The translations under genes were made by a program, and so were the position numbers. A stretch of 64,000 bases of DNA. Source: Candidatus Pristimantibacillus lignocellulolyticus (GTDB taxonomy: Bacteria > Bacillota > Bacilli > Paenibacillales > Paenibacillaceae). The DNA is taken from the NCBI GenBank assembly GCA_023639215.1, contig CP097899.1:131501-195500 (forward strand). Reading direction: 5' to 3'. A model generated the notes under the pieces. It ran no database searches, had not been told where the DNA came from, and saw only the letters and a program-made list of their open reading frames with translations. Of this stretch, positions 49,458 through 58,682 are shown one piece after another (position 1 is the stretch's first letter; each line of letters starts with the position of its first letter).

Positions 49458-51116
49458 TTAACCCGCTCTAAGAACTCGCATAACTTTCTTCATTGGTCCG
49501 CGTAATTTCCCAGGCAATGATTCGACATCCGCTGTCGTTACGATATGAAGCTTCAGTAGCAATATGCCATATAATAAACCTAATATACTACCAGAAACAA
49601 TTACGGTAAGAAGATATGATACTTTGTCAGAAAGTCCAGTTGTAAGTTCTAGAACTGCATAATGCGCCAATATGCTTACTCCAGCAGAAATAACAATTGC
49701 TAAAATATAAGAAATCCATTTCTTACCGAGCACTTGTAATTGCACGTCTTTGCGTATTAAACGTAAGTTAAGCAGTGTAACTGCTAAGAAGCATGCTGTT
49801 GAACCAAGAATGAATCCGTAAACACCAAAATACAAACCGCAAATGCTACTAACAACTATTTTAGCTCCTAAACCAACAAAAGTATTAACCATAGTCTGAC
49901 GCTGTTTACCCATACCATACAATATGGAGTTAGTTGTCATCATGGTGATTTGCAATATTGTACCTGCACAAAGCATAGCTACAACATCACTACCGCTTGG
50001 ACTTGGAAATAATAAGCCTGTAACAGAGTATGCTGCTAAGGTTAGAAACAGTGCAATCGGCACACCAGTTATACATACGATTTTCAACACAGCAGATGTT
50101 TGTCTATTCACTTCACGTTGATCATTACGTGCAAAGGCAGCTGAAATGATTGGAATAATCGATGATCCCAATGCAATTGCTAATATTGGTGGAATGCCAG
50201 CAAGCGGTATCGCTTTATTTCCTAGAATAGCATATACCTCTTCTGATTGAGTAAATGTATAAACTTGTTCAGTGATACGTGCAAAAAACGTTGTATCGAA
50301 GAAATATACGAGATTAATGGTCATCGATGTGACAAGAGCTGGAAGAGACATTTTTAATATTTCAGCGTAAATAGTTCTGAACTTGATTTTGGATCCATGT
50401 TCATATGCATAAGGTTGATTCGGCAACAATGCTGCTCTAGCCTCGGCGTTAGATTGTTGATCAAAACGTTGATCTTGTTTCTTCAGCTTGCGAGCATAGT
50501 AGATCATTACTGCAAAAGCTCCGATACTACCAAATAGATTACCAAATGTTATTGCTGCTGCTGCATCTGTATCAGAAAAGCCTAGAACTAGTACATAGTA
50601 GCCAAGTGCAAGACCTAACACAATTCGAGATATTTGTTCAATAACTTGTGAAATTCCTCCAGCAGCCATCATCTGTCTACCTTGGAAGTAGCCACGCATC
50701 ATCGCAATAATCGGGAACAGTATAAGCGTTGGAGCAATGGCACGAATAGCCAATGTAGCTGAATCTTGCTTAATTATCGTTGAATATAGAGGTGCAAAAA
50801 TGACTAATATGGAAGCTAATAGTACACCCGTTACAGCACCAAATACTAGTGCAGCTTTGTATATGCGTTTCGCTTCTTGATATTTCCCTGCTGCCATCCT
50901 TTCAGAAACCATCTTACTGATTGCACTTGGGAAACCTGCAGTCGCAATAACAAGTGCAATCAGATATATTTGATTGGCAGCAATAAACGCACTTAGTCCT
51001 TCTGCATCTAGCATATACTCTAGTGGAATACGTTGGACCATTCCTAACAAGCGCGCAACTAGTGCCGCTACTGCAAGGATAAGTGTACCTTTAAGTAGTG
51101 AATCTTTTTTCAACAT
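49458..51116 (-). CDS. MurJ/SpoVB-type polysaccharide flippase (MVF/MATE-like)
   Basis: A 552-residue membrane protein with about 14 helices. N-terminal LLKGTLILAVAALVARLLGM and the FFDTTFFARI and MMTTNSILYGMGKQRQTM blocks are those of the SpoVB/YtgP/MurJ group that flips lipid-linked cell wall precursors. The SpoVB and YtgP branches cannot be separated with confidence by eye. Start codon is ATG-TTG at 51116 with a weak site. Length fits YtgP-like proteins (about 540). Confidence 0.92.
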   Translation of the reverse strand: MLKKDSLLKGTLILAVAALVARLLGMVQRIPLEYMLDAEGLSAFIAANQIYLIALVIATAGFPSAISKMVSERMAAGKYQEAKRIYKAALVFGAVTGVLLASILVIFAPLYSTIIKQDSATLAIRAIAPTLILFPIIAMMRGYFQGRQMMAAGGISQVIEQISRIVLGLALGYYVLVLGFSDTDAAAAITFGNLFGSIGAFAVMIYYARKLKKQDQRFDQQSNAEARAALLPNQPYAYEHGSKIKFRTIYAEILKMSLPALVTSMTINLVYFFDTTFFARITEQVYTFTQSEEVYAILGNKAIPLAGIPPILAIALGSSIIPIISAAFARNDQREVNRQTSAVLKIVCITGVPIALFLTLAAYSVTGLLFPSPSGSDVVAMLCAGTILQITMMTTNSILYGMGKQRQTMVNTFVGLGAKIVVSSICGLYFGVYGFILGSTACFLAVTLLNLRLIRKDVQLQVLGKKWISYILAIVISAGVSILAHYAVLELTTGLSDKVSYLLTVIVSGSILGLLYGILLLKLHIVTTADVESLPGKLRGPMKKVMRVLRAG

Positions 51117-51150
51117 ATTATATCTAAGTCCATTCCATCTAATTTGTGTA

Positions 51151-51867
51151 CTATAGAATCTCGAGTGGTGCGTGATTTCCTCTTACTGGACTAGCTGTTA
51201 TCGTTGGCTTAGCCCAATGAATGCCATTGCTAATAACTTTTAGAATATGCTCATTATAGTAAGTCGGGAATGTCTCATGGCCCGGTCTGAAGTAGAAAAT
51301 CTTACCTTGTCCACGATAGAACGTACAACCACTGCGGAATACTTCTCCGCCTTGGAACCAACTTAGGAAAATTAATTCATCTGGAGCGGGAATATCGAAA
51401 TGCTCACCATACATTTCCTCATGTTCTAGTGTGATATACTCTGGCAGGCCTGCTGCAATTGGATGACCTGGATTAACTACCCAAATACGCTCCTTCTCGT
51501 TCGCTTCACGCCATTTCAGGTCACAACCTGTCCCCATCAACTTTTTGAAAATTTTAGAGAAATGTGCTGAATGAAGTACGATAAGTCCCATACCATCCAT
51601 AACACGTGCATGAACGCGATCAACGATATGATCTTCTACTTGATCATGCCCCATATGTCCCCACCATACTAAAACATCCGTTTGTTGTAATACTTCTTCC
51701 GTTAATCCATGTTCAGCTTCTTCAAGCGTCGCTGTACGAATATTCAACTCATCCGATGATAAACCCTTTTGCAGTGCTATATGTATTCCTTCAGGGTATA
51801 CTCTAGTTACTTCCTCATGCTGCTTTTCATGCAAAAATTCATTCCATATCGTCACATTAATCATCAA
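51151..51867 (-). CDS. ThuA domain protein
   Basis: A 238-residue ThuA/trehalose-utilisation domain with a class I glutamine-amidotransferase-like fold. Visible blocks are VTIWNEFLHEK at the start, DVLVWWGHMGHDQV, MGLIVLHSAHFSKIF, LEHEEMYGEHFDIP and KIFYFRPGHETFPTYYN. The catalytic triad of true amidotransferases is not evident. Start ATG 51867 has AGGAGG eight bases ahead. The family accompanies sugar catabolism in some bacteria, but no sugar gene is adjacent here, so function is open. Confidence 0.93.
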   Translation of the reverse strand: MMINVTIWNEFLHEKQHEEVTRVYPEGIHIALQKGLSSDELNIRTATLEEAEHGLTEEVLQQTDVLVWWGHMGHDQVEDHIVDRVHARVMDGMGLIVLHSAHFSKIFKKLMGTGCDLKWREANEKERIWVVNPGHPIAAGLPEYITLEHEEMYGEHFDIPAPDELIFLSWFQGGEVFRSGCTFYRGQGKIFYFRPGHETFPTYYNEHILKVISNGIHWAKPTITASPVRGNHAPLEIL

Positions 51868-52027
51868 AAAACCTCCTGAAATTTTTCATATCTTATTATA
51901 TTAACTTCTCGAAATATGAAAAACCACTTCGGAAGCATAAACTAAATTTTTCAAATCCTACCTAGATTGACTTCATGAACTATAAAGAATCAATCTGATG
52001 TTTTGATAATGGCTCAAACATTTGCAT

Positions 52028-52507
52028 TTACCACACCCAAATTATATATAGGATAATCATAATGAGTTGAAGTATGATTTTCACTATAATACTACTGAAT
52101 AAGCCTACTAATGAGCCCCAACCAATAAGTAATGACTTCTTAAACTTCGTTCCCATTATTAATTCACCTACTACAGCACCTATGAATGGACCTAATATTA
52201 ATCCGAAAGCTGGAATTACAAACGGACCAATAATTATTCCTATCGTCGATCCGATTATAGAAGCTTTTGACCCTCCAAACTTTTTCACTCCTATCGCACC
52301 GACAGCATAATCAGCGATAAGTAAACCAACTAGAATTATCGTTTGAATAAACCAGAACCAAAACCCAAACTTCTCGAAACTAATCAAAAATCCATGTACA
52401 AAAAATGCTGCATAGATGGCAAATACGCCTGGCAATACAGGATATACTGTACCGATCATACCAATGATAAAAAGCAAAACCACTAATACAATACCTAATA
52501 TTTCCAT
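52028..52507 (-). CDS. DUF456 family membrane protein
   Basis: About 159 residues with four or five helices and the DUF456 Gly-rich block GVKKFGGSKASIIGSTIGIIIGPF followed by FGLILGPFIGAVVGELI (shown as two parts). Function unknown. I start it at ATG 52507 because GTGAGGTGG lies just ahead; a GTG at 52519 is inside that site. It is 28 bases downstream of the HAD gene, in the same direction. Confidence 0.9.
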   Translation of the reverse strand: MEILGIVLVVLLFIIGMIGTVYPVLPGVFAIYAAFFVHGFLISFEKFGFWFWFIQTIILVGLLIADYAVGAIGVKKFGGSKASIIGSTIGIIIGPFVIPAFGLILGPFIGAVVGELIMGTKFKKSLLIGWGSLVGLFSSIIVKIILQLIMIILYIIWVW

Positions 52508-52547
52508 ATTCCACCTCACTTTACAACATCATGTTCATTGATTGCAA

Positions 52548-53300
52548 CTACATATTAAAAATAAATTTCCTAATAACTTCAGCTACACCATGGTCATTAT
52601 TGGATGCAGTGATATAATCTGCAGCATGTTTTACTTCCTCTTGCGCATTTCCCATAGCCACTCCTAAACCACATTGTTGAATAGCTTTAATGTCATTCAA
52701 ACTATCCCCCACTGCAATAACTTGATCCATCTTAATGCCCATATGCGCACATAGTTTCACAAGAGCCGTTGCTTTGGAAGTATCGAACGGGTTGATCTCA
52801 ATGTTATATGGTGATGAGTTAGATATCTCAAGCTCTCCCCACTGCTCTACTTCATGTCGCAATGCTGTAATCATCTCAATATCCTCAACGTAATAACCAA
52901 ATTTCAACCATTCATACTGATCATACTGTTCAGTGATATGTTGCCAGTTTTCTTTATTATATATTTCATCTGTTGTATATGCCCAAAACCAAGCATCAGA
53001 ATAACGTTGAGCAAGCTCATAGCACTTATTAATCCACCGATGATCTAATAATGTACGATCTAGTAACTGATAAGGTTTCTCCCAAATTTCACTTCCATTT
53101 ACCGTTATGATAGGTGAATCTAACTGCAGTTGTTCAGCATAATCAATCGCTTTTTTGAAGCCTCGACCGGTCGAGAACATTACAGTAACTCCTGCTTCAC
53201 GAGCTTTATTTATCCAATGAACATTTTCTTCACTAATTTCACTTTGATCATTAAGTACCGTGCCATCCATATCTAAAGCAATTAGTTTATATTGACTCAT
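52548..53300 (-). CDS. Cof-type HAD-IIB phosphatase
   Basis: A 250-residue HAD phosphatase. Motif I is IALDMDGTVLND with the nucleophile Asp10, motif II FSTGRG, and motifs III/IV KCLCAHMGIKMDQVIAVGDSLNDI around GDSLNDIKAIQ (GDSxND type). The cap is of the C2B class. Family members hydrolyse sugar phosphates, flavin or pyridoxal phosphates; the substrate cannot be told. Start ATG 53300 follows AGGAGG. Confidence 0.95.
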   Translation of the reverse strand: MSQYKLIALDMDGTVLNDQSEISEENVHWINKAREAGVTVMFSTGRGFKKAIDYAEQLQLDSPIITVNGSEIWEKPYQLLDRTLLDHRWINKCYELAQRYSDAWFWAYTTDEIYNKENWQHITEQYDQYEWLKFGYYVEDIEMITALRHEVEQWGELEISNSSPYNIEINPFDTSKATALVKLCAHMGIKMDQVIAVGDSLNDIKAIQQCGLGVAMGNAQEEVKHAADYITASNNDHGVAEVIRKFIFNM

Positions 53301-53411
53301 TTTCAGTCCTCCTACAACTTTTTCTATTTATCTGAAGTACATCATATTTATTAAGAGCTATTTTTATCGAATTGTATCGTATCTTAATATTACCATACTT
53401 AGAACAAAAAA

Positions 53412-53439
53412 AGCTCCTTCTCAAGTTGGAGAAGAAGCT
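53412..53439 (-). terminator. Terminator after the 32-residue frame
   Basis: An 11-bp stem with one mismatch, AGCTTCTTCTC with GAGAAGGAGCT read on the minus strand, followed by seven T residues. Confidence 0.75.
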
Positions 53440-53460
53440 AGACGGTTGTTACGTTATCCA

Positions 53461-53559
53461 TTATAAATGACCACCAATGCTAAATAGAAATATGAAGCTT
53501 ACTAACTTCATCATTAATTCGAATCTGCGGACTGCCGAATTACGAGGTATATTTTTCAT
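53461..53559 (-). CDS. Small single-helix membrane peptide, 32 residues
   Basis: A frame opening MKNIPRNSAVRRFELMMK and continuing into a hydrophobic LVSFIFLFSIGG before GHL. A GGGAGGG site lies seven bases ahead of the ATG and a terminator follows within 25 bases, which makes a real gene likely. The basic, short N-terminus and single helix resemble small stress or assembly peptides such as Prli42-like miniproteins, but the sequence match is not convincing and I assign no family. Confidence 0.5.
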   Translation of the reverse strand: MKNIPRNSAVRRFELMMKLVSFIFLFSIGGHL

Positions 53560-53662
53560 CAATAACCCTCCCTCACCACTAATACTCTAGCATATGCAGC
53601 TTCAATTAAGTTGGTTAAAGGAAACATTCTTGAGCGAGAGAAATTATTAGATAAGCATAAAA

Positions 53663-53712
53663 AAGGTGCAATTGAAGTCCTCGTTACGAGAGCGAGTCGA
53701 CAATTACACCTT
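53663..53712 (-). terminator. Terminator of the penicillin-binding protein gene
   Basis: Minus-strand stem AAGGTGTAATTG with CAATTGCACCTT (one mismatch), inner CTCG/CGAG stem, then six T residues. It lies 33 bases after the PBP stop. Confidence 0.8.
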
Positions 53713-53744
53713 CAAAATTATTCACTTATAAAATACTTAATAAC

Positions 53745-55868
53745 TTACTCGGCTGCATTATTCGTTGGTGTATTTTCACTATCTACAGTAGCTTCATCTG
53801 TAGTATTACCATCTGCAGATTGCGTACCTTCTCTAGGTTTTCCGAACAATGTCTCATATAACGCATCATTAGGTTTGTCTCCTAGTCCGTAGACTGCATC
53901 ATACGCATCAAAAATTTGACGAGCAATTGGCGCAGCACCCCAACCACCAAAACCACCCTCTGGAACAACAACTGCTACTGCTAGCTTAGGATTGTCAGCA
54001 GGAGCATATGCGATAAATACCGCATTTTCTACACGTTTACCAGCTACATCTTGCTCTGACGTACCTGTTTTTCTATTAAATGAATGTTGGAACCCTTCAA
54101 ATCCTTGAACATTTACTAGCCCCATGCCTTTTTCAATCATGGCCCAATATGAATCTGGCATATCAACTTTGTTCAATATTTCCGGTTCATAACTTTGCAG
54201 TAGTTCACCGTCTGCTGAACGAATTTCGTTCACAAATTGCGGCTTCAAACGTACACCACGACTAGCTAGTTGTGCTGTATACTGAGCTAATTGTAGAACC
54301 GTGTAACGACCTTGTTGACCAAACGATGCTTGCACTAAAGCAGATTGCGTACTACCTCGCTCTGCTTCGCTATAGTAGTCGATAACTCCAGCGCTTTCTC
54401 CGTACAAGCCACTACCCGTCGTTACTCCAAGTCCAAAATCTTTCATGTAAGAATCCCATATATCTACGCTCGACTTACCATTAACCGAACCACGCATATA
54501 AAGCCTGTTCCCAACCCAGTCTGCCATAAATGTATTAGATGATTTCTGAATAGCTTTTGCCCCATCTGTTGCTCCGTAGGCATGTTTACCAGAGTTACTA
54601 ATATAGGTTTCATACCCTTTACGACCATATGAAAATCTTCCAGTATCATTGTATTTCTGATTAGTTGTAAACAATCCTTCATTTAACCCTATTAAGACAG
54701 ATAAAGGCTTGATTACTGAACCTAATGGTACAATGGATGATGGATGTTGATTACGTTCTTCATCTGTATATGGACCATATACTGGTCGAATCGTTCCATT
54801 ATTTAGTACATGCAAGTAATTCTTATAATTTTCAGGAGTTATACTACCACCTGACCATATAACATTTGGATCATAATCCGGCATACTTGCCATTGATATT
54901 ACTTTTCCTGTATCTACTTCCATTGCTACGGCATAACCTGTTACCGCATAAGGTGCCTTTTCATAGGAGTAAGGTGAGGTACGAATCTTCTCTAGATGAT
55001 TCATTATCGATTGCTCCGTATGAAGCTGTATATCTTTATCAATGGTTAAATAAAGATCGGCACCCTTCTCAGAATTCGTTATCGTTATATCCCCGGTTAT
55101 TGCGCCTTGATTATTAACTGGATAAGTTTTAACACCATTCGTTCCGCGAAGAACATCCTGATACATATATTCAATACCATCAAGGCCAACTTCTTCTTCT
55201 TCAAGATATTTATGGAAAGGATCAGTTATTTCCAGTTTTCCCTTATAGAAATCATATGTGGTTCTAACACCCTTATACTTTTTCAAATAGCCTACTAATT
55301 GCACCGCTATCGTACTCTCATCATAATTCCGCACACTTTCTTCCAGAAGACTAACGCCAACAAAATCGGATTGATTCTCCATAATGTAAGCTAACTCTTC
55401 ATTCGTTAAGTCTGTTTTAATTCGACGCGGTGTAGACTTAATATTTTGACTAAAAACAAGATCCATGCGACGAATAATATCTTCCTTCGTCATCATATTT
55501 TCCGGACTACCATATTTCTCAAATACTGCTGCTAACTTCTCTGCCATTTCTTCCGCTTGTTCATTACTAGATTTACCGCCTCTAACTGCAGATTGAATGT
55601 TGTAATAGAGTGATTGTGTCGAAGTAGAGTAGGCTATCTGATAACCGTTCGCATCATAAATATTACCACGAATTGGAGCAATCGCTTCTGCGCGTTCCCA
55701 CTTTTTGTTAATTGCGCTAGTAAACGTAGGTCCTTCTACGAATTGTAATACAGCCAATTTTACAATTAGTACACTAAATACGACAAAAACAATAAAGAAA
55801 AACACATTAAGACGGAATGAAAATTGTTTTCTCCTCAATATTTCTTGTTGCTTTGGATCATCTTGCAC
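53745..55868 (-). CDS. Class B penicillin-binding protein 2 (MrdA/PbpA-like)
   Basis: A 707-residue transpeptidase. One N-terminal helix (VFFFIVFVVFSVLIVKLAVLQ region), a dimerisation domain with RGNIYDANGYQIAYS, and the transpeptidase domain with the active-site Ser in PLGSVIKPLS (S-x2-K), SSN in IQKSSNTFM, and KTGTSEQ. The C-terminal tail is Thr/Asn-rich. It cross-links peptidoglycan during side-wall growth with a SEDS partner. It starts with GTG 55868. It lies downstream of the 165-residue membrane protein gene, 40 bases apart. Confidence 0.95.
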   Translation of the reverse strand: MQDDPKQQEILRRKQFSFRLNVFFFIVFVVFSVLIVKLAVLQFVEGPTFTSAINKKWERAEAIAPIRGNIYDANGYQIAYSTSTQSLYYNIQSAVRGGKSSNEQAEEMAEKLAAVFEKYGSPENMMTKEDIIRRMDLVFSQNIKSTPRRIKTDLTNEELAYIMENQSDFVGVSLLEESVRNYDESTIAVQLVGYLKKYKGVRTTYDFYKGKLEITDPFHKYLEEEEVGLDGIEYMYQDVLRGTNGVKTYPVNNQGAITGDITITNSEKGADLYLTIDKDIQLHTEQSIMNHLEKIRTSPYSYEKAPYAVTGYAVAMEVDTGKVISMASMPDYDPNVIWSGGSITPENYKNYLHVLNNGTIRPVYGPYTDEERNQHPSSIVPLGSVIKPLSVLIGLNEGLFTTNQKYNDTGRFSYGRKGYETYISNSGKHAYGATDGAKAIQKSSNTFMADWVGNRLYMRGSVNGKSSVDIWDSYMKDFGLGVTTGSGLYGESAGVIDYYSEAERGSTQSALVQASFGQQGRYTVLQLAQYTAQLASRGVRLKPQFVNEIRSADGELLQSYEPEILNKVDMPDSYWAMIEKGMGLVNVQGFEGFQHSFNRKTGTSEQDVAGKRVENAVFIAYAPADNPKLAVAVVVPEGGFGGWGAAPIARQIFDAYDAVYGLGDKPNDALYETLFGKPREGTQSADGNTTDEATVDSENTPTNNAAE

Positions 55869-55908
55869 TTACAACACCCTCTCTACTACACTGACCATGT
55901 ACTTATAA

Positions 55909-56406
55909 TTACTTGCTATTTGCTTCAGCTTGCTTAATAAAATCAGTTACGATTGCACTACTTTTCACTTTGAATGCTGGAGCACCTTTAACAGATATCG
56001 ATACTTCGTCACTACCTGGTTGACCCGTCAAAGTTATAGACGTAGTTTTCACTGTAAAAGTTCCATCATCATTAGTTGTATATGTTGCGCTAGCTGCTTC
56101 TCCGACCATAGCATTGATAGCTTCTTCCTTCGCACTATCAGCTACCTTTGAACCAATTTCTTTCAATTCCTCAATACCACTGCTTACTAAGCTAGTACTT
56201 AAGTTTTTCACATCATCCAGAGTATATCCGCTGTATACAATTACTCCTATAGCCACTACTAGAATTATAGCCCATTTCACCATTGTTTTCATCACGCGGA
56301 TAATTAACATGATGACAATTAAAGCAATCAAAATAACGTACCAATTTTCTTGTAAAAATGCTAACCACGTATCCGTATCATAATTTGAGAAATCCAAAAA
56401 ATTCAA
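55909..56406 (-). CDS. Hypothetical membrane protein, 165 residues
   Basis: I do not recognise a family. Two close membrane helices occupy about 22-40 and 45-62 (VILIALIVIMLIIRV and WAIILVVAIGVIVYSG), followed by an amphipathic stretch (LSTSLVSSGIEELKEIGSKVADSAKEEAI, in parts) and a beta-rich end (GTFTVKTTSITLTG). It starts with TTG 56406 after a purine-rich GGGGGAAAAAGGA site. Being just upstream of PBP2 in the same direction, it may be co-transcribed and act in wall synthesis; this is only context. Confidence 0.65.
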   Translation of the reverse strand: MNFLDFSNYDTDTWLAFLQENWYVILIALIVIMLIIRVMKTMVKWAIILVVAIGVIVYSGYTLDDVKNLSTSLVSSGIEELKEIGSKVADSAKEEAINAMVGEAASATYTTNDDGTFTVKTTSITLTGQPGSDEVSISVKGAPAFKVKSSAIVTDFIKQAEANSK

Positions 56407-56469
56407 TCCTTTTTCCCCCTAAATTTTATTGTTACACTTGTTCATTGAGCTACTTAACACTACTAAACA

Positions 56470-56500
56470 GTTGAAAAGTTCTATCGAAAGCTTATGCTGT
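56470..56500 (-). promoter_or_regulatory. Possible degenerate leader unit
   Basis: Minus-strand CATAAGCTTTCGATAGAACTTTTCAAC (shown as CATAAGCTTTCGATAG then AACTTTTCAAC) resembles the middle of the leader units at 36.8, 58.2 and 61.5 kb. The flanking GAAAAGTT copies are not clear; AAAATTTAGGGGG occurs at the ribosome binding site of the gene at 56406. Confidence 0.3.
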
Positions 56501-56697
56501 ATTTTTACTATAATGTATGTTCAAACTACCTTTTAACAACATGTTTAAAAGCTGTACTTTCAAAAATCTGAATAACGGATCCTCACCTACAACATTATAT
56601 CCTACTATAACTACTAGAGTAAACTTAACCCAATAAATATAGACATAAGTTGTCCAGTTGATGCGTACAAGTAGTTATAACCACACTTTACAAGGTA

Positions 56698-56745
56698 GTT
56701 CAAAGAGCAGACTTTGATAACGATGATTAGCTTCATCGTATATTC
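56698..56745 (+). repeat. Left-end fragment of the 170-bp palindromic element (R7)
   Basis: GTTCAAAGAGCAGACTTTGATAACGATGATT, given as GTTCAAAGAGCAGACTTTGA plus TAACGATGATT, matches the left end of copy R2. The right half is missing. The rest of the 56407-56819 gap shows no gene. Confidence 0.6.
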
Positions 56746-56819
56746 AACATCTTCCGATACGAATTCTCGTCTTTCGAATAGAACATCCTGTGGTAATAAT
56801 GTTTGTAGGAGGCTGCATA

Positions 56820-58004
56820 GTGAAAACCGCCATTTGGCTCTACTTATTTTTGTTCGTTGCTTTTTTCGACTTGCATGCACAATATCCGATATTAACGCCA
56901 TTTGCTATCTCGCTCGGTGCTGCTCCATCATTTATAGGTCTAATAATGGGGATCTATTCTATTACGCATCTACCAGGTAATCTATTAGCAAGCGTATATG
57001 TTGATAAACTAGGAAGTCGCTTATTCATTGTAGGTAGCTTACTGCTCGCTGGCGCAATATTACTTGTACAATCGGTTGTTACTGATCCATGGCAACTACT
57101 TATTTTACGTTCAATCGCAGGCTTCGTTTTAGCGTTTCTATCACCTGCTTGTCTATCATTATTAGCAAGACTTAGCTCAGATATAAGTCAACAAGGAAAA
57201 TTAATGGCTGGTAACGGACTTGTTCATACGTTAGCATCTGTTCTTTCACCTGCTGCTGGTGCAATTCTAGTAGCAAAACTAGGTTTTACTAAAACATTTC
57301 TTGTACTTGGATGGATCCTCATTGTTACTGCAATATTAGCTTTCTTCTTCATCAAGGAAAAGAAGTTTGCTAGGGTCGATTTGTCCACTCCTATACCTAA
57401 TCATCATGTAAATGTAAATATGAAAGCAATGCCTGTTAATGATAATACAGTTAAAAAATTGCGTTGGAATATTTTCCTAATTCCCATTGGATTAAGTTGC
57501 TCACTAGGTATACTTACATTTGAACTTCCACTAATGGTTGACAATATCGGGTCTATTATGACTACTGGACTACTCTTTACCGTTATAAGTATAGGTTCAC
57601 TCATTACATTATGTATGTTATTCGTAAATAAATACAATCCTGCGTTGAGGACAATACTAGGAACATTAGCACTCTCATTTTTATATTTCGCGCTCGCAGC
57701 AGATTTACCTATTCCATTTATGTTGCTTCTATTATTAATAGGTATGAGTAAAGGGGTTGTGTTCCCTGCTCTTTCCCATTGGCTCATTCATCTCAGTGAT
57801 GGGACCAGATATGGTAGGACATTTTCGATTTTATCAATCGCGACATCTATCGGTTCATTCCTTGGACCTTTTCTCGCAGGACAAATACGAGATATGATTT
57901 CTCCATATTTTATAGCTTTCGTTGTGCTATTCATTGCACTTGCTTTCAATGCTATTCCACCAAGAGATAATAAATCTGTATCAACAAATATTACTAAAAT
58001 CTAG
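56820..58004 (+). CDS. Major facilitator superfamily transporter
   Basis: About 394 residues with 12 predicted helices. The MFS loop between helices 2 and 3 is visible as SVYVDKLGSRLFIVG, and helix 4 carries LRSIAGFVLAFLSPACLSLLAR. It resembles drug- or sugar-efflux type MFS proteins; no substrate can be told. I start it at GTG 56820 because TAGGAGG lies eight bases ahead; ATG 56790 has no site. It is monocistronic and ends in a terminator. Confidence 0.88.
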   Translation: MKTAIWLYLFLFVAFFDLHAQYPILTPFAISLGAAPSFIGLIMGIYSITHLPGNLLASVYVDKLGSRLFIVGSLLLAGAILLVQSVVTDPWQLLILRSIAGFVLAFLSPACLSLLARLSSDISQQGKLMAGNGLVHTLASVLSPAAGAILVAKLGFTKTFLVLGWILIVTAILAFFFIKEKKFARVDLSTPIPNHHVNVNMKAMPVNDNTVKKLRWNIFLIPIGLSCSLGILTFELPLMVDNIGSIMTTGLLFTVISIGSLITLCMLFVNKYNPALRTILGTLALSFLYFALAADLPIPFMLLLLLIGMSKGVVFPALSHWLIHLSDGTRYGRTFSILSIATSIGSFLGPFLAGQIRDMISPYFIAFVVLFIALAFNAIPPRDNKSVSTNITKI

Positions 58005-58091
58005 GTGGGTGGATGCCCGCTGCAATACATTATCGCTTTTCCACTATCGATAATGCATCACAGCTAATACTTGGGCGAGTATATGGAAATA

Positions 58092-58130
58092 ATAAGGGCT
58101 GCTCATGCAAAACTTAGGAGCAGTCCTTAT
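58092..58130 (+). terminator. Terminator of the MFS gene
   Basis: A 13-bp stem with one mismatch, ATAAGGGCTGCTC with GAGCAGTCCTTAT, followed by TTATG. T run is short. Confidence 0.7.
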
Positions 58131-58178
58131 TTATGTTTGATTACGATAACATGTTACAATAATAGAAATTTCATCTTC

Positions 58179-58307
58179 GCTTTCGATGCTACTTTTCATT
58201 GCTATGACGATCATCAAGAAGATTATGAAAAGTTTTAGCTCACGCTTTCGATGCTACTTTTCATTGCTAAGACGAATATCAACAAGATTATGAAAAGTTT
58301 TAGGAGG
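58179..58307 (+). promoter_or_regulatory. Repeated leader unit L2 (two 65-bp tandem copies)
   Basis: The unit GCTTTCGATGCTACTTTTCA ... ATGAAAAGTTTTAG occurs twice in a row with a 65-base period (58179 and 58244), and the second copy ends in the ribosome binding site GAAAAGTTTTAGGAGGT. The first GAAAAGT (58227) can pair with ACTTTTC (58256-58262), and so can the second GAAAAGT (58292). Confidence 0.75.
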
Positions 58308-58313
58308 TCATGT

Positions 58314-58682
58314 ATGGATATTTCAATAATAGTTGAAGGTAAAAACGATCGCAGAAAATTGCAAAAATTGCTTAATGATCAGATTCGCATTCATTGTACA
58401 TATGGAACCCCTGGCTCGAATCAATTACAACGTTTGGGCTTAGAACTTCGCCATGACGAGGTGTATTTATTTACCGATAATGATTCTTCTGGCAAGAAAA
58501 TTCGCGCCTTACTTAGCGATCTATTTCCTGACGCCACACATATGTATACACGACGTGGATACAATGGAGTAGAAGGAACCCCAGATGAATACTTGATTTT
58601 GCAAATAGAAAAAGCAGGATTAGCAGAATATCTAAGAGATATTGCTAACCCTGCCACATTGTGGTTGAAAGATGAGTTCTAA
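58314..58682 (+). CDS. Small Toprim-domain protein (RNase M5-like fold)
   Basis: A 122-residue stand-alone Toprim domain. The glutamate strand is MDISIIVEGKNDRRKL, the acidic pair VYLFTDNDSSGKKIR (D-x-D), and the C-terminal half has RRGYNGVEGTPDEYL and ends LWLKDEF. RNase M5 and DUF4093 proteins share this pattern, but M5 is longer (about 185), so I call only the fold. It could cleave or bind nucleic acid. Start ATG 58314 is directly after the leader RBS. Its stop overlaps the stop of the convergent sco gene by four bases. Confidence 0.8.
   Translation: MDISIIVEGKNDRRKLQKLLNDQIRIHCTYGTPGSNQLQRLGLELRHDEVYLFTDNDSSGKKIRALLSDLFPDATHMYTRRGYNGVEGTPDEYLILQIEKAGLAEYLRDIANPATLWLKDEF

Noticed and set aside
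56614..56901. 95-codon minus-strand frame
   Set aside because: It is antisense to the start of the MFS gene and reads through repeat fragment R7.
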